DNA from: Streptomyces sp. Sge12
GTDB taxonomy: Bacteria; Actinomycetota; Actinomycetes; Streptomycetales; Streptomycetaceae
Assembly: GCF_002080455.1 (NCBI RefSeq)
Contig: NZ_CP020555.1
Span: 4,545,501 to 4,609,500 of the forward strand
Direction: 5' to 3'
Length of the DNA stretch: 64,000 bases
In this document: positions 1 to 7,981 of the stretch, one piece after another
Numbering within the stretch: the first letter of the stretch is position 1
Layout of the letters: every line of letters begins with the position of its first letter
Translations under genes and position numbers: made by a program
The notes under the pieces: generated by a model
What the model was told of the DNA's origin: nothing
Databases searched by the model: none
Seen by the model: the letters and a program-made list of their open reading frames with translations, nothing else

Positions 1-402
1 GCCGTCGTCGTCGCCGTCGGCCAGCACGAAGAAGCCGAGGACCAGCGCCGCGGCGACGGCGAGCGCCACCAGACAGCCGCGCCCGCCGACCCCCCGCGCG
101 GGCCCCGCAGGGGGCGCGGGCGCCGTCGCACCCGCCCCGGCCGGGAAGGCGGCCGTGGTCGCGGTCGGCGGCGTGACCCCGCCGGCCCCCGCGATCCAGG
201 CCGCGCCCGCCCCGGTCACGTGGACGCGCAGCAGGACTTCCCCGGCCCCGACGCGGACCCGGACGAGATCCCCGTGCCGGCAGGACGGTATGCGCAGGCG
301 GACCGTGCCCGTCGGCAGCTCCACGGGGAGGATCACACCGTAGGTCGCCTGCTGCGGGGTGAGGGTGATGAGCATTTCCTGTGACGACACCGGCTGCTCC
401 AT
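1..402 (-). CDS. Membrane-anchored hypothetical protein, C-terminus beyond window
   Basis: The frame starts at an ATG at 402 and is open to base 1, so only the first 134 residues are visible. It begins MEQPVSSQEMLITLTPQQAT. A compact hydrophilic region of about 70 residues comes first, with a beta-strand-like pattern ending in VRVGAGEVLLRVHVTG. A Pro/Ala/Gly/Thr-rich linker follows, then a hydrophobic segment (about residues 115-129, CLVALAVAAALVLGFFVL) ending in an acidic DGDDDG. This suggests a cytoplasmic N-domain with one membrane anchor and an extracytoplasmic part lying outside the window. I do not recognise the family. No partner gene is visible on this side. Confidence 0.6.
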   Translation of the reverse strand, partial: MEQPVSSQEMLITLTPQQATYGVILPVELPTGTVRLRIPSCRHGDLVRVRVGAGEVLLRVHVTGAGAAWIAGAGGVTPPTATTAAFPAGAGATAPAPPAGPARGVGGRGCLVALAVAAALVLGFFVLADGDDDG

Positions 403-510
403 GGAGTGAGGGAGGTGCGCAGGCTGCTGACGGTTCCTCACGGATTGTGCACGGTGTCCCGCCGGTGACGCAGCCGTTCCGCCAAGCCCCGGCAGCGGCG
501 GCCCGCGGCT

Positions 511-1242
511 TCAGGTGCGGCGGGCCAGGACCAGCCGCCAGCGCGGGGCACCGTCGGGCTGTCGGCCGAAGTGCTCCAGCGGGAGGGTCTCCACCGTGAA
601 GCCGGCCGCCCGCAGGTCCGTGCGGACGCCGCTCAGGGGGAAGGTGCGGTAGTACATGACGAACGGGGGACGCCACACCGCGTTGCGGACCCGCATCGCC
701 GCGTCGAAGCCCGTCGTCGCCCACCACAGCGAGGAGCCGAGCGGGAGCGGTGCGCCGATCGGGAAGGCGAAGACGCCGCCCTCGCGCAGGGCGGCGCGGA
801 CCCCGGCGAAGAGCGCCGGGCGCTCCGAGGGGAGGAAGTGGCCGAAGGCGCCGAAGCTGACCGCCAGGTCGTACGCCCCGTCCAGGTCGGGCGGCAGGGC
901 CCGCGCGTCGGCCCGTACGAAGTCCACGCGCCCGGCGTCCGCGCCGTACCGGCGCTCGGCCTGCGCCAGCATGCCCGCGCTGAGGTCGACGCCGGTCACG
1001 CGGCCCCGGCACAGCCTGCGCAGCATGTCGATCCCCGCGCCCGTGCCGCAGCACACGTCCAGGCCGGCGTCGAAACCGCCCTCCACCTGGGCGAGGGTCT
1101 CCTCGACGGCGTCGAGCATGCGGTCCGGGGTACGGAAGGGGGTGTGGTCGAACTTCGGCGCGAGGAGGTCGTACCCCCGCTCCACCGAGGAGAGGCCCTG
1201 CACTGCCAGTTCGCGGACGCTCGGCCCGAGGGAGGAGAACAC
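511..1242 (-). CDS. Class I SAM-dependent methyltransferase
   Basis: A 243-residue soluble protein with a Rossmann-type methyltransferase fold. SAM motif I is LDVCCGTGAG at residues 61-70, and the following acidic strand is VTGVDLSAGML near 83-93, whose Asp should contact the SAM ribose. VDFVRADARALP and DLAVSFGAFGHF fit motifs II and III. The start is a GTG with a weak ribosome site. The acceptor substrate cannot be read from sequence; small molecule or peptide are both possible. It lies downstream of the LDNHASG peptide on the same strand, but a strong hairpin (1291-1331) separates them, so co-transcription is doubtful. Confidence 0.88.
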   Translation of the reverse strand: MFSSLGPSVRELAVQGLSSVERGYDLLAPKFDHTPFRTPDRMLDAVEETLAQVEGGFDAGLDVCCGTGAGIDMLRRLCRGRVTGVDLSAGMLAQAERRYGADAGRVDFVRADARALPPDLDGAYDLAVSFGAFGHFLPSERPALFAGVRAALREGGVFAFPIGAPLPLGSSLWWATTGFDAAMRVRNAVWRPPFVMYYRTFPLSGVRTDLRAAGFTVETLPLEHFGRQPDGAPRWRLVLARRT

Positions 1243-1290
1243 GCCCCCAGCCTATGCCGCCACCGGGCCCCGGCCCGGGCGCACGCGTGC

Positions 1291-1331
1291 GGCGGTCGCG
1301 GTGGCTCCCCCTCCGGGCCACCGCGACCGCC
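1291..1331 (-). terminator. Hairpin between LDNHASG peptide gene and methyltransferase
   Basis: Perfect 14-bp arms GGCGGTCGCGGTGG (1291-1304) and CCACCGCGACCGCC (1318-1331) enclose a 13-nt loop. It lies about 75 bases past the peptide stop codon and ends about 50 bases before the methyltransferase start. It has no T-run, as is usual for Streptomyces terminators, and so probably ends the peptide transcript. Confidence 0.6.
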
Positions 1332-1334
1332 GTT

Positions 1335-1385
1335 CCCCCGTGGGGATCCCCCCGTGGATCCCCGTCGTCCCCCGTGGATCCCCCC
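1335..1385. repeat. Three imperfect CCCCCGTGGATCC repeats
   Basis: Three near-copies of a 13-mer built on CCCCCGTGGATCC (the first has an extra GG) sit between the peptide stop codon and the hairpin. No function is evident. Slippage of a C-rich tract is the simplest origin. Confidence 0.6.
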
Positions 1386-1404
1386 CCCGTACGTCGTGCG
1401 CGTG

Positions 1405-1599
1405 CTACGGACGCGGGCCGGACGCGTGGTTGTCCAGCGTCTGGATCTCTTCGTCCGCGGTGGTACCGGCGACCGGAGCCGGAGCCGGCTCCTTCTCGAG
1501 CGGCTTGATCTCGATGCCCGAAGCGTGGTTGTCCAGCGTCTCGATCTCGACGCCCGAGGCGTGGTTGTCGAGCGGCTTGAGGTTCTCGTTCGTCGTCAT
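1405..1599 (-). CDS. 64-residue peptide with three LDNHASG repeats
   Basis: A very small hydrophilic protein without signal peptide or membrane segment. The heptad LDNHASG occurs at residues 10-16, 22-28 and 55-61. The first two are preceded by LKP and IET, and the third, preceded by IQT, is followed only by PRP. A Pro/Ala/Glu-rich spacer (about 34-50) separates repeats two and three. The three copies use different synonymous codons for Leu, Ala and Ser, which supports translation and selection on the peptide. The ATG has a good AGGAGA ribosome site. I have an unverified memory of similar small Streptomyces proteins being labelled 'sigma-like protein', but nothing here resembles a sigma factor. 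A modified-peptide precursor, a protein-binding scaffold or a signalling peptide are all possible. The gene lies directly downstream of a SARP regulator. Confidence 0.8.
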   Translation of the reverse strand: MTTNENLKPLDNHASGVEIETLDNHASGIEIKPLEKEPAPAPVAGTTADEEIQTLDNHASGPRP

Positions 1600-1629
1600 C
1601 GGTTCTCCTGATGGGTGGGTAGGGCTGGG

Positions 1630-1665
1630 CCCGTTCGGCGATTCCCCCGATGACCGCCGAACGGG
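1630..1665 (-). promoter_or_regulatory. Inverted repeat in 5' leader of LDNHASG peptide gene
   Basis: Perfect 11-bp arms CCCGTTCGGCG (1630-1640) and CGCCGAACGGG (1655-1665) with a 14-nt loop. It lies 30-66 bases upstream of the ATG at 1599 and downstream of the proposed promoter. It could be a leader-RNA hairpin (attenuator or stability element) or an operator. Confidence 0.5.
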
Positions 1666-1711
1666 TAGTCCACCAACCGGCCCGAGCGCCCCCCGACGCG
1701 CCGGGTCGATG

Positions 1712-1761
1712 CACCTATCGTGTCGGACGGCGATAAACGAACGATGAACGCCTCGTTCAAC
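1712..1761 (-). promoter_or_regulatory. Candidate SARP-type promoter for LDNHASG peptide gene
   Basis: On the minus strand three similar octamers follow one another: GTTGAACG (1761-1754), GTTCATCG (1749-1742) and GTTTATCG (1738-1731). Their start-to-start spacings are 12 and 11 bp. A -10-like CGATAGGT (1720-1713) lies about 10 bp further on. SARP activators are known to bind heptamer direct repeats with an 11-bp period just upstream of the -10 element, and the gene immediately upstream encodes a SARP. Direct control is an inference from this layout. Confidence 0.45.
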
Positions 1762-1776
1762 GGGCGTCCCCGCAGC

Positions 1777-4700
1777 TCAGGCGGCGATCTCCGCCGCCAG
1801 CAGGGCCTGCACCTCGCCCAGTTCGGCCGACCTCAGCTGCTTGAACACGGTCTCCGCGTCCCGCCAGCAGGCCCGCGCCCGGTCCGTCTGCCCCAGCCGC
1901 CGCAGCGCCTTGCCGAGCACCGTCAGCACCGTCGCCCGCCGCCACTCGCCGCCGATGCCGCGCAGGGCGATGGCCTGCTCGGCGTGCGAGGCGGCCAGCG
2001 TGGGCCGGCGCGCCGCCAGATGGGCCTCGGCGAGGCGGAAATGGGTCACGCCCTCCCACAGCGGCTGGCGGTTCTCGTGGAACAGCGACAGCGCCTCCGC
2101 GAGCTGCGCGAGGGCCTCGCCGAGCCGTCCCGCCTGGGTGAGCGCGATGCCCAGCGCGTACCGGCCGTTGGCCAGGCGCAGGCTCAGCCCCATCCGGTCG
2201 TAGATGGCGATGCCCTGCTGGGCGAGGTCTATGGCGCTGGGCAGCCGCCCCAGTTCCACGTGGATGCGGGAGAGGTTGCACAGGGCGCTGGCCTCGCCGA
2301 CGTTGTTGCCGTCGGCGCGGAAGCACTCGATGGCCTCCAGCAGGTAGCGCTCGCCGTCCGCGTGCCGGCCCTCGTAGAGCGCGATGATCCCGCGGTCGTT
2401 GGGCGCCCAGCACATGGGCAGCGGGTCGCCGGCCTCGCGCGCGAGCACGGTGGCCCGGGCGGCCTCGTCGTCGGCCTCGCAGAAGCGGCCCGCGACCAGG
2501 TGGACATTGGTGAGGGTGGTGCGGGCGCGGCCCTCCGCGTACGGGTCCTTCGCGGCTTGGCCCGCGTCGCGCAGGGCGACCGCGGCCGACTCGTACTGCC
2601 GGGAGTTGGCCCCGGACTCGGCCAGGTCCTTCGCCGCCCACAGCAGGTCCACGGCCCGGCGCAGGACCAGGCTCTCGCCGCCGCGGGCGGCCGCCTGCCG
2701 GACGCATGCCAGCAGCGGGTCGGCCTCGGCGTACAGCCAGTCCAGCGCGGCCCGCGGTTCGGCGAAGACCAGCCCGGGGTAGTGGGTGTCGGACAGGTGC
2801 GCGGGCAGCCGGTCGCCGGGGCGCTCCAGGGCGTAGACCCCGGAGGCGGTGGCCAGGTAGAAGTCCAGCAGCCGGTCCAGGGCGGCCTCGCGCCCGCTCG
2901 GCGGCTGCTCGTCGCGCTCGGCGCAGGCACGCGCGTAGAGGCGTACGAGGTCGTGGAAGCGATAGCGGCCGGGTGCGGCGGATTCGAGGAGCGAGCAGTC
3001 GACTAAAGCCTCGAGGAGGTCCTCGGTGTCGTACTCGGGGAGGTCGAGTACGGCGGCCGCAGCCGAGAGGGAGATGTCGGGGCCGTCGGCGAGGCCGAGG
3101 AGGCGGAAGGCGCGCTGCTGGGCGGGCTCCAGCTGGCCGTAGCCCAGCTCGAAGGTGGCCTTGACGGCGAGGTCGCCGGCCTGGAGCTCGTCGAGGCGGC
3201 GGCGCTCGTCGGCGAGCTTGGCGGCCAGGACGGAGACCGTCCAGGTGCGGCGGGCGGCGAGCCGGGAGGCGGCGATGCGGATGGCGAGCGGCAGGAAGCC
3301 GCAGGCGCCGACGACGTCGAGGGCGGCCTGGCGTTCGGCGCGCACCCGCTCCTCGCCGACGATGCGGGTGAACAGCTGGAGGGCCTCCTCGGGGCTCATC
3401 ACGTCGAGGTCGACGAGATGGGCCCCGGCGAGGCCCGCCATGCGGACCCGGCTCGTGACGAGGGCGGCGCAGCCGGCGGTACCCGGCAGCAGCGGGCGGA
3501 CCTGGGCGGCGTCGCGGGCGTTGTCCAGGAGGACCAGGACGCGGCGGCCGTCGAGGGTGGAGCGGTAGAGCGCGGCCCGCTCGGCGGGGGAGTCGGGGAT
3601 GGCCGTGTCGGGGGTGCCGAGGGCGCGCAGGAAGGAGCCGAGGACGGCCTCCGGTTCGGCGGGGCGGGCCTCGGTGCCCTGGAGGTCGACGTAGAGCTGG
3701 CCGTCGGGGAAGAGCGGGCGGGCGGCGTGGGCCACGTGGACGGCGAGGGTGGTCTTGCCGACGCCGCCGATGCCGGCGAGCGCGGAGACGGCCATGACCT
3801 GGTCCTGGGCGCCGCCACCGAGGATGGCGCCGAGCTCGGCGACGAAGCTGGAGCGTCCGGTGAAGTCGGGAACGGTCGCAGGCAATTGGGCGGGCCTCAC
3901 GTGAACGGTCGCGGCGGCCGGGGCCGGGTCCTCCGCGCGGGCGAGATCGGCATCGGCGTTCAGGATGCGCTGCTGGAGCGCGGCCAGTTCCGGGCGGGGG
4001 TCGACGCCGAGCTCGTCCGCGAGGAGGCGGCGGGTGTCGGCGTAGACGGCGAGGGCCTCGGCCTGCCGGCCGCTGCGGTAGAGGGCGAGCATCAGCAGCT
4101 CGCGCAGGCGTTCGCGCAGCGGGTGGGCGGCGGTCAGGGCGGTGAGCTCGGAGACGGCCTCGGCGTGGTGGCCGACCTCCAGGTCGAGGTCGAGGCGGGT
4201 CTCCAGCAACTGGAGGCGCCATTCGGCGAGCCGGATGCGCTCGGTCTCGGCGTGCGGGCCGGGGACCCCGGCCAGGGGTTCGCCGTCCCAGAGGTCGAGG
4301 GCGCGGGCGAGGAGCGTACGGGACAGGGCCCGGTCACCGGCGGCGCGGGCCGTCTCGGCGTCGGCGGCGAGGCTGCGGGCGACACCGAGGTCGAGGGTGG
4401 CGGCGGAGCGCAGCCGGATGGCGTAGCCGCCGGACTCGGTGACGAGCAGCCCGGGGGCGACGACCTTGCGCAGCCGGGAGGCGTACGTACGGATGGTGGC
4501 CAGGGCCTGCTGCGGCGGGTCCTCGCCCCAGATGGCGTCGATCAGCTCGGGCGCGGTGGCCGTGCGGCCGTCGCGCAGCAGGAGTACGGCGAGCAGGGCG
4601 CGCTGCTGGGGGGTGCCGGAGGGCAGGGCCTCGGCGCCGCGCCAGGCGCGGACGGGGCCGAGCACGGCGAAGCGGGACTCGCCGGGGCCCACGGCGTCCG

Positions 4701-5226
4701 CGGGGGTGGTGGCGCCGGCTTCGGCTTCGGCGCGGGGGCCTGCCGGGGCCGTCCCGGCGGCGGAGGCCGCCGCCCGGGGCGCGGCCCCGCCGCCGTCACC
4801 CCCGCGGGGCGTGCCCGTGCCGGGCCTGCCCGTGAGGGCCGTGCCCCCGGGGGCGGTCGCAGTCCGGGCCGCGCTCCCGGCGGCTGCGCCTGTGCCGGTC
4901 GGGCCTGTGCTGGTTGTGCCGGTGGCGGTCGTGCCTGTGCTGCTCGTGCTCGTGCCCGTGGCGGCTGCGCCCGTGCCGGTCGTGCCTGTGCTGCTCGTGC
5001 CCGTGGAGGCTGCGCCCGTCCCGGTCGTGCCTGTGCCGGTCGGGCCTGTGGCCGTCGGGCCCGGGGCGGCCGCGGCGGGCGTGGTGGGCCGGCGTGGGTC
5101 CGGTTTGGTCGTCCCTGCCGTGTCCGCACCGGATCCGGCCGTACCTGTCCCGGAGCGGGGAGCGGGGGCAGGCGTAGGGGCCCCGGGGTGTTTCCGCGGG
5201 CTCGGGATGGCCGGTACGCCGTCCAT
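1777..5226 (-). CDS. SARP-family regulator with NB-ARC ATPase and TPR repeats
   Basis: A 1149-residue AfsR-like multidomain activator. Residues 1-180 are low complexity and very rich in Thr, Gly, Ala and Pro, with repeated TGTTGTGA-like units. The winged-helix DNA-binding domain begins near 185 (RFAVLGPVRAW; LPSGTPQQRALLAVLLL). The bacterial activator (BTAD) domain runs to about 425. The NB-ARC ATPase has P-loop GIGGVGKTT near 485 and kinase-2 strand RVLVLLDNARD near 565. Tetratricopeptide-like helices fill roughly 780-1140. Such proteins activate specialised-metabolite genes in the cytoplasm. It is transcribed toward the LDNHASG peptide and methyltransferase. The ATG at 5226 is assumed; a start after the repeats is possible because that region is poorly constrained. 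Confidence 0.9.
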   Translation of the reverse strand: MDGVPAIPSPRKHPGAPTPAPAPRSGTGTAGSGADTAGTTKPDPRRPTTPAAAAPGPTATGPTGTGTTGTGAASTGTSSTGTTGTGAAATGTSTSSTGTTATGTTSTGPTGTGAAAGSAARTATAPGGTALTGRPGTGTPRGGDGGGAAPRAAASAAGTAPAGPRAEAEAGATTPADAVGPGESRFAVLGPVRAWRGAEALPSGTPQQRALLAVLLLRDGRTATAPELIDAIWGEDPPQQALATIRTYASRLRKVVAPGLLVTESGGYAIRLRSAATLDLGVARSLAADAETARAAGDRALSRTLLARALDLWDGEPLAGVPGPHAETERIRLAEWRLQLLETRLDLDLEVGHHAEAVSELTALTAAHPLRERLRELLMLALYRSGRQAEALAVYADTRRLLADELGVDPRPELAALQQRILNADADLARAEDPAPAAATVHVRPAQLPATVPDFTGRSSFVAELGAILGGGAQDQVMAVSALAGIGGVGKTTLAVHVAHAARPLFPDGQLYVDLQGTEARPAEPEAVLGSFLRALGTPDTAIPDSPAERAALYRSTLDGRRVLVLLDNARDAAQVRPLLPGTAGCAALVTSRVRMAGLAGAHLVDLDVMSPEEALQLFTRIVGEERVRAERQAALDVVGACGFLPLAIRIAASRLAARRTWTVSVLAAKLADERRRLDELQAGDLAVKATFELGYGQLEPAQQRAFRLLGLADGPDISLSAAAAVLDLPEYDTEDLLEALVDCSLLESAAPGRYRFHDLVRLYARACAERDEQPPSGREAALDRLLDFYLATASGVYALERPGDRLPAHLSDTHYPGLVFAEPRAALDWLYAEADPLLACVRQAAARGGESLVLRRAVDLLWAAKDLAESGANSRQYESAAVALRDAGQAAKDPYAEGRARTTLTNVHLVAGRFCEADDEAARATVLAREAGDPLPMCWAPNDRGIIALYEGRHADGERYLLEAIECFRADGNNVGEASALCNLSRIHVELGRLPSAIDLAQQGIAIYDRMGLSLRLANGRYALGIALTQAGRLGEALAQLAEALSLFHENRQPLWEGVTHFRLAEAHLAARRPTLAASHAEQAIALRGIGGEWRRATVLTVLGKALRRLGQTDRARACWRDAETVFKQLRSAELGEVQALLAAEIAA

Positions 5227-5322
5227 CTGTCGTCCCCCTGCCTTCCGTTCGGTGTAGTGGTCAGTCTGCCCTGTCTCGCGCGTGGACGTCAGCCCGTCAT
5301 TGACCGATCACCGGCCAACTAG

Positions 5323-5337
5323 CTGACGGTTCGTCAG
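5323..5337. promoter_or_regulatory. CTGACG-N3-CGTCAG operator, amidohydrolase promoter
   Basis: The 15-bp palindrome CTGACGGTTCGTCAG lies 21 bases before the amidohydrolase ATG, in the divergent gap with the SARP gene. The same palindrome with other central triplets stands before three further units in this window, and a C-to-T variant before a fourth. Length and symmetry suit a TetR-type repressor; this is an inference. Confidence 0.65.
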
Positions 5338-5358
5338 ATCAGCGCTACCGTATGAGCC

Positions 5359-6585
5359 ATGGAGACCTTCCCGAAGATCATCTCGGTGGACGACCACACG
5401 GTTGAGCCCCCCCACGTCTGGCGGGACCGGCTCCCGTCCAAGTACCGCGGCATCGGCCCCCGCGTCGTCCGCGCCCCGTTGAAGGAAATGACCTTCCTCG
5501 GCGGCAAGTTCGCTCCCGTCATGGGGGCGAAGGGCGACGACGGCCCGATCGGCGACTGGTGGGTGTACGAGGACCTGCACCGGCCGCTCACCCGCCTCGA
5601 CACCGCTGTCGGGTACGACCGCGACGAGATCAAACTGGAAGTCATCACCTACGAGCAGATGCGCCCGGGGTCCTTCTCGGTTCCCGACCGCCTCGCGGAC
5701 ATGGACGTCAACCACGTCCAGTCGGCCCTCTGCTTCCCGACCTTCCCCCGCTTCTGCGGCCAGACCTTCACCGAGGCCAAGGACCGCGAGCTGGGGCTCC
5801 TCGGCGTACGGGCCTACAACGACTGGATGGTGGAGGAGTGGTGCGGCCCGGACGCCCGCGGCCGGCTGATCCCCCTCACCCTGATCCCGCTCTGGGACGC
5901 CCGCCTCGCCGCCGCCGAGGTCCGCCGCAATGCCGCGCGCGGCGTGCGGGCGGTGGCCTTCTCCGAGATACCCCCGCACCTGGGCCTGCCGTCCATTCAC
6001 ACGGACGAGTGGGACCCCTTCCTGGAGGCGTGCAACGAGACCGGCACGGTCATCGCCATGCACATCGGCTCGTCCTCGCGCATGCCCTCCACCTCGGCGG
6101 ACGCGCCGCCGGCGGTCGGCTCCACCATCACCTTCGCCAACTGCTGCTTCTCGATGGTCGACTGGCTGATGAGTGGCAAGTTCGAGCGCTTCCCCAACCT
6201 CAAGATCATGTACGCGGAGGGCCAGATCGGCTGGATCCCGTACATCCTCGAGCGCGCGAACGTGGTCTGGGAGGAGAACCGCGGCTGGGGCGGAGTCGCC
6301 GACAAGGTGCTGCGCCCGCCGTCGGAGCTCTTCGCCGAGCACGTCTTCGGCTGCTTCTTCGACGACGCCTTCGGACTGAAGAACCTCGACTCGATCGGTG
6401 TCGCCAACGTCCTCTACGAGACGGACTACCCCCACTCGGACTCGACCTGGCCGAAGTCCCGCGAGGTCGGCGAGGCCCAGATGGGACACCTGGCACCGGA
6501 CGTCGTGGACCGGATCGTGCGCGGCAACGCGATCGACCTGCTCGGGCTCACGGCGGACGGCCTGTGGGCGGGGCCGGGAGCCTGA
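5359..6585 (+). CDS. Amidohydrolase-2 family metal-dependent hydrolase
   Basis: A 408-residue cytoplasmic TIM-barrel protein. The N-terminus IISVDDHTVEPPHVW fits the first metal-binding strand of amidohydrolase-2 enzymes in its degenerate DxH form. The C-terminal LYETDYPHSDSTWP is the family's conserved final strand with the active-site Asp. The family includes decarboxylases and hydrolases of cyclic or aromatic acids, so the substrate is open. It stands alone, divergent from the SARP gene, with the CTGACG palindrome close to its start. That ties it to the monooxygenase/SDR/ALDH cluster at 18.8-25.1 kb rather than to its immediate neighbours. Confidence 0.85.
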   Translation: METFPKIISVDDHTVEPPHVWRDRLPSKYRGIGPRVVRAPLKEMTFLGGKFAPVMGAKGDDGPIGDWWVYEDLHRPLTRLDTAVGYDRDEIKLEVITYEQMRPGSFSVPDRLADMDVNHVQSALCFPTFPRFCGQTFTEAKDRELGLLGVRAYNDWMVEEWCGPDARGRLIPLTLIPLWDARLAAAEVRRNAARGVRAVAFSEIPPHLGLPSIHTDEWDPFLEACNETGTVIAMHIGSSSRMPSTSADAPPAVGSTITFANCCFSMVDWLMSGKFERFPNLKIMYAEGQIGWIPYILERANVVWEENRGWGGVADKVLRPPSELFAEHVFGCFFDDAFGLKNLDSIGVANVLYETDYPHSDSTWPKSREVGEAQMGHLAPDVVDRIVRGNAIDLLGLTADGLWAGPGA

Positions 6586-6617
6586 GCCCGCCGCCGCAGG
6601 GCGTGGCCCGCCCCCCG

Positions 6618-6673
6618 ATCGGCCGCGCCCTACGGCCCCCGATCGGCCACGCCCTACGGCCGCGCCCTACGGC
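6618..6673. repeat. Short tandem repeat GATCGGCCRCGCCCTACGGCC
   Basis: Two copies of a 21-mer (from 6618 and from 6641) and a partial third (from 6662) lie between the amidohydrolase and MFS genes and run into the last codons of the MFS gene. No clear hairpin function is seen. Confidence 0.6.
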
Positions 6674-7923
6674 CGCCTCCGCCCGGCCGGCGCCCCGGCC
6701 CCGGCCCGCGCCGCTGCCCCGGTCCGCACTCCGGTCCCAGCCACGAGCAGCAGCGCCACCGCCAGTCCCGCCACCGCCAGCACCGGCAGCAGCACCCGTA
6801 CGTCCACGAAGGCCACCAGGGCGGCGCCCAGCGCCAGGGCCAGCGCGTTCGGTACGAAGATCAGGGTGTTGGCCGTGGCAGCCGCGCGGCCCAGCACGGC
6901 GTTCGGGACCTCGCGCTGCACCGCCGTCAGCGCGGCGATCAGCACGCACGGCAGCCCCGCCCCGATCACCGCACTGCACACCAGGGCCACCGCGTCGTAC
7001 GGCAGCGCCCGCCCCGCGAGGCCCAGCGCGAACAGGGCGGTACCCGCGGCCGCGAACGCCCGCTCCGGCATCCGCCGCAGCAGCGGGCCCGCCGCGAGCC
7101 CGGCGAGGACCGAGCCCGCGCCCTGCACCGCGTACAGCACCCCCACATAGGTGGGCGCGTGCCCCAGCACGCCGTCGGCGACCGCGTAGATCACCGCGCC
7201 GTTCAGCCCGGCCAGGAACATCACGGCGGCCCCCGCCGACACCAGCGCGCGCAGCGCGGGCGACGCCCGCAACTGCCGCCCGCCCTCCAGCAACCGCGCG
7301 AAGCCCCCGGTGCCGTCCCGGATCCGCTCCCGCTCCGGCGGGTCCTCGCGCACCCGCAGCATGGCGAAGATCCCCGCCGCCAGCGCGAAGGTCGCCGCGT
7401 CGAGCAGCGCCACGGACGCCCCGCCCGAGCGGGCGAACAGGGCCGCGCCCACCAGGGGCGCGAGCAGCTTCATGCCCTCGTTGGCCGTCAGCCGCAGCCC
7501 GTTGAAGTCCCCGAGCAGCCGGTGACCCACGGCCTGCGGGACCAGGGCCGCCTCCGCGGCGTCGTGGAGGGCGCCGCAGACCCCGTACACGAGCAGCACC
7601 GCGAACAGCAGCCACACCCGCTCCGCCGAGTCCAGCAGGAGCAGGACGGGCAGCAGCGCCGCCATCACGAGACAGAGGACGACGAGCAGCGGCCGGCGGG
7701 GCAGGCGGTCGGCGACCGCCCCCAGTGCCGGTCCGGCCAGCACCGGAGCCCACAGGGCGAACGCGGTCAGCGCCGCGAGGCCGTCCGAACCGGTCAGCGA
7801 CTTCACCCAGACCCCGGCGACCAGCCACATGGAGGTCGTCCCGAAGCCCGAGACCACCACCCCGGACAGATAGAGCCCCGCATTGCGGTCCCGCAGGACC
7901 CGTTTCATTCCCCCACCGCTCAT
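6667..7923 (-). CDS. MFS transporter, probable drug/metabolite exporter
   Basis: A 418-residue integral membrane protein of the major facilitator superfamily. About 11-12 hydrophobic segments are visible. The short cytoplasmic loop after the second segment reads GAVADRLPRRPLLV, a good match to the family's GxxxDRxGRR signature. The start is an ATG in MKRVLRD or slightly upstream. The C-terminus is Ala/Gly/Arg-rich and overlaps a short DNA repeat. The substrate is unknown; the family resembles actinomycete efflux pumps of the MFS_3/enterobactin-exporter type. It is head-to-tail with the metalloprotease gene but separated from it, so probably a single-gene unit. Confidence 0.85.
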   Translation of the reverse strand: MSGGGMKRVLRDRNAGLYLSGVVVSGFGTTSMWLVAGVWVKSLTGSDGLAALTAFALWAPVLAGPALGAVADRLPRRPLLVVLCLVMAALLPVLLLLDSAERVWLLFAVLLVYGVCGALHDAAEAALVPQAVGHRLLGDFNGLRLTANEGMKLLAPLVGAALFARSGGASVALLDAATFALAAGIFAMLRVREDPPERERIRDGTGGFARLLEGGRQLRASPALRALVSAGAAVMFLAGLNGAVIYAVADGVLGHAPTYVGVLYAVQGAGSVLAGLAAGPLLRRMPERAFAAAGTALFALGLAGRALPYDAVALVCSAVIGAGLPCVLIAALTAVQREVPNAVLGRAAATANTLIFVPNALALALGAALVAFVDVRVLLPVLAVAGLAVALLLVAGTGVRTGAAARAGAGAPAGRRRP

Positions 7924-7981
7924 CCGGCCAGCGTGCGTCCTAAGGAGGGGGCGGGGGATCGGGCAATCGCCCTAGGGCGGT

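Noticed and set aside
1254..1747. Long plus-strand open frames over the peptide gene and its promoter
   Set aside because: They are high-GC shadows: Arg/Pro/Ala-rich, no ribosome site, and they cover the well-supported minus-strand peptide gene.
7968..7979. Palindrome CGCCCTAGGGCG after the metalloprotease gene
   Set aside because: It lacks a loop and is too short for a terminator; a restriction-like palindrome by chance is as likely.
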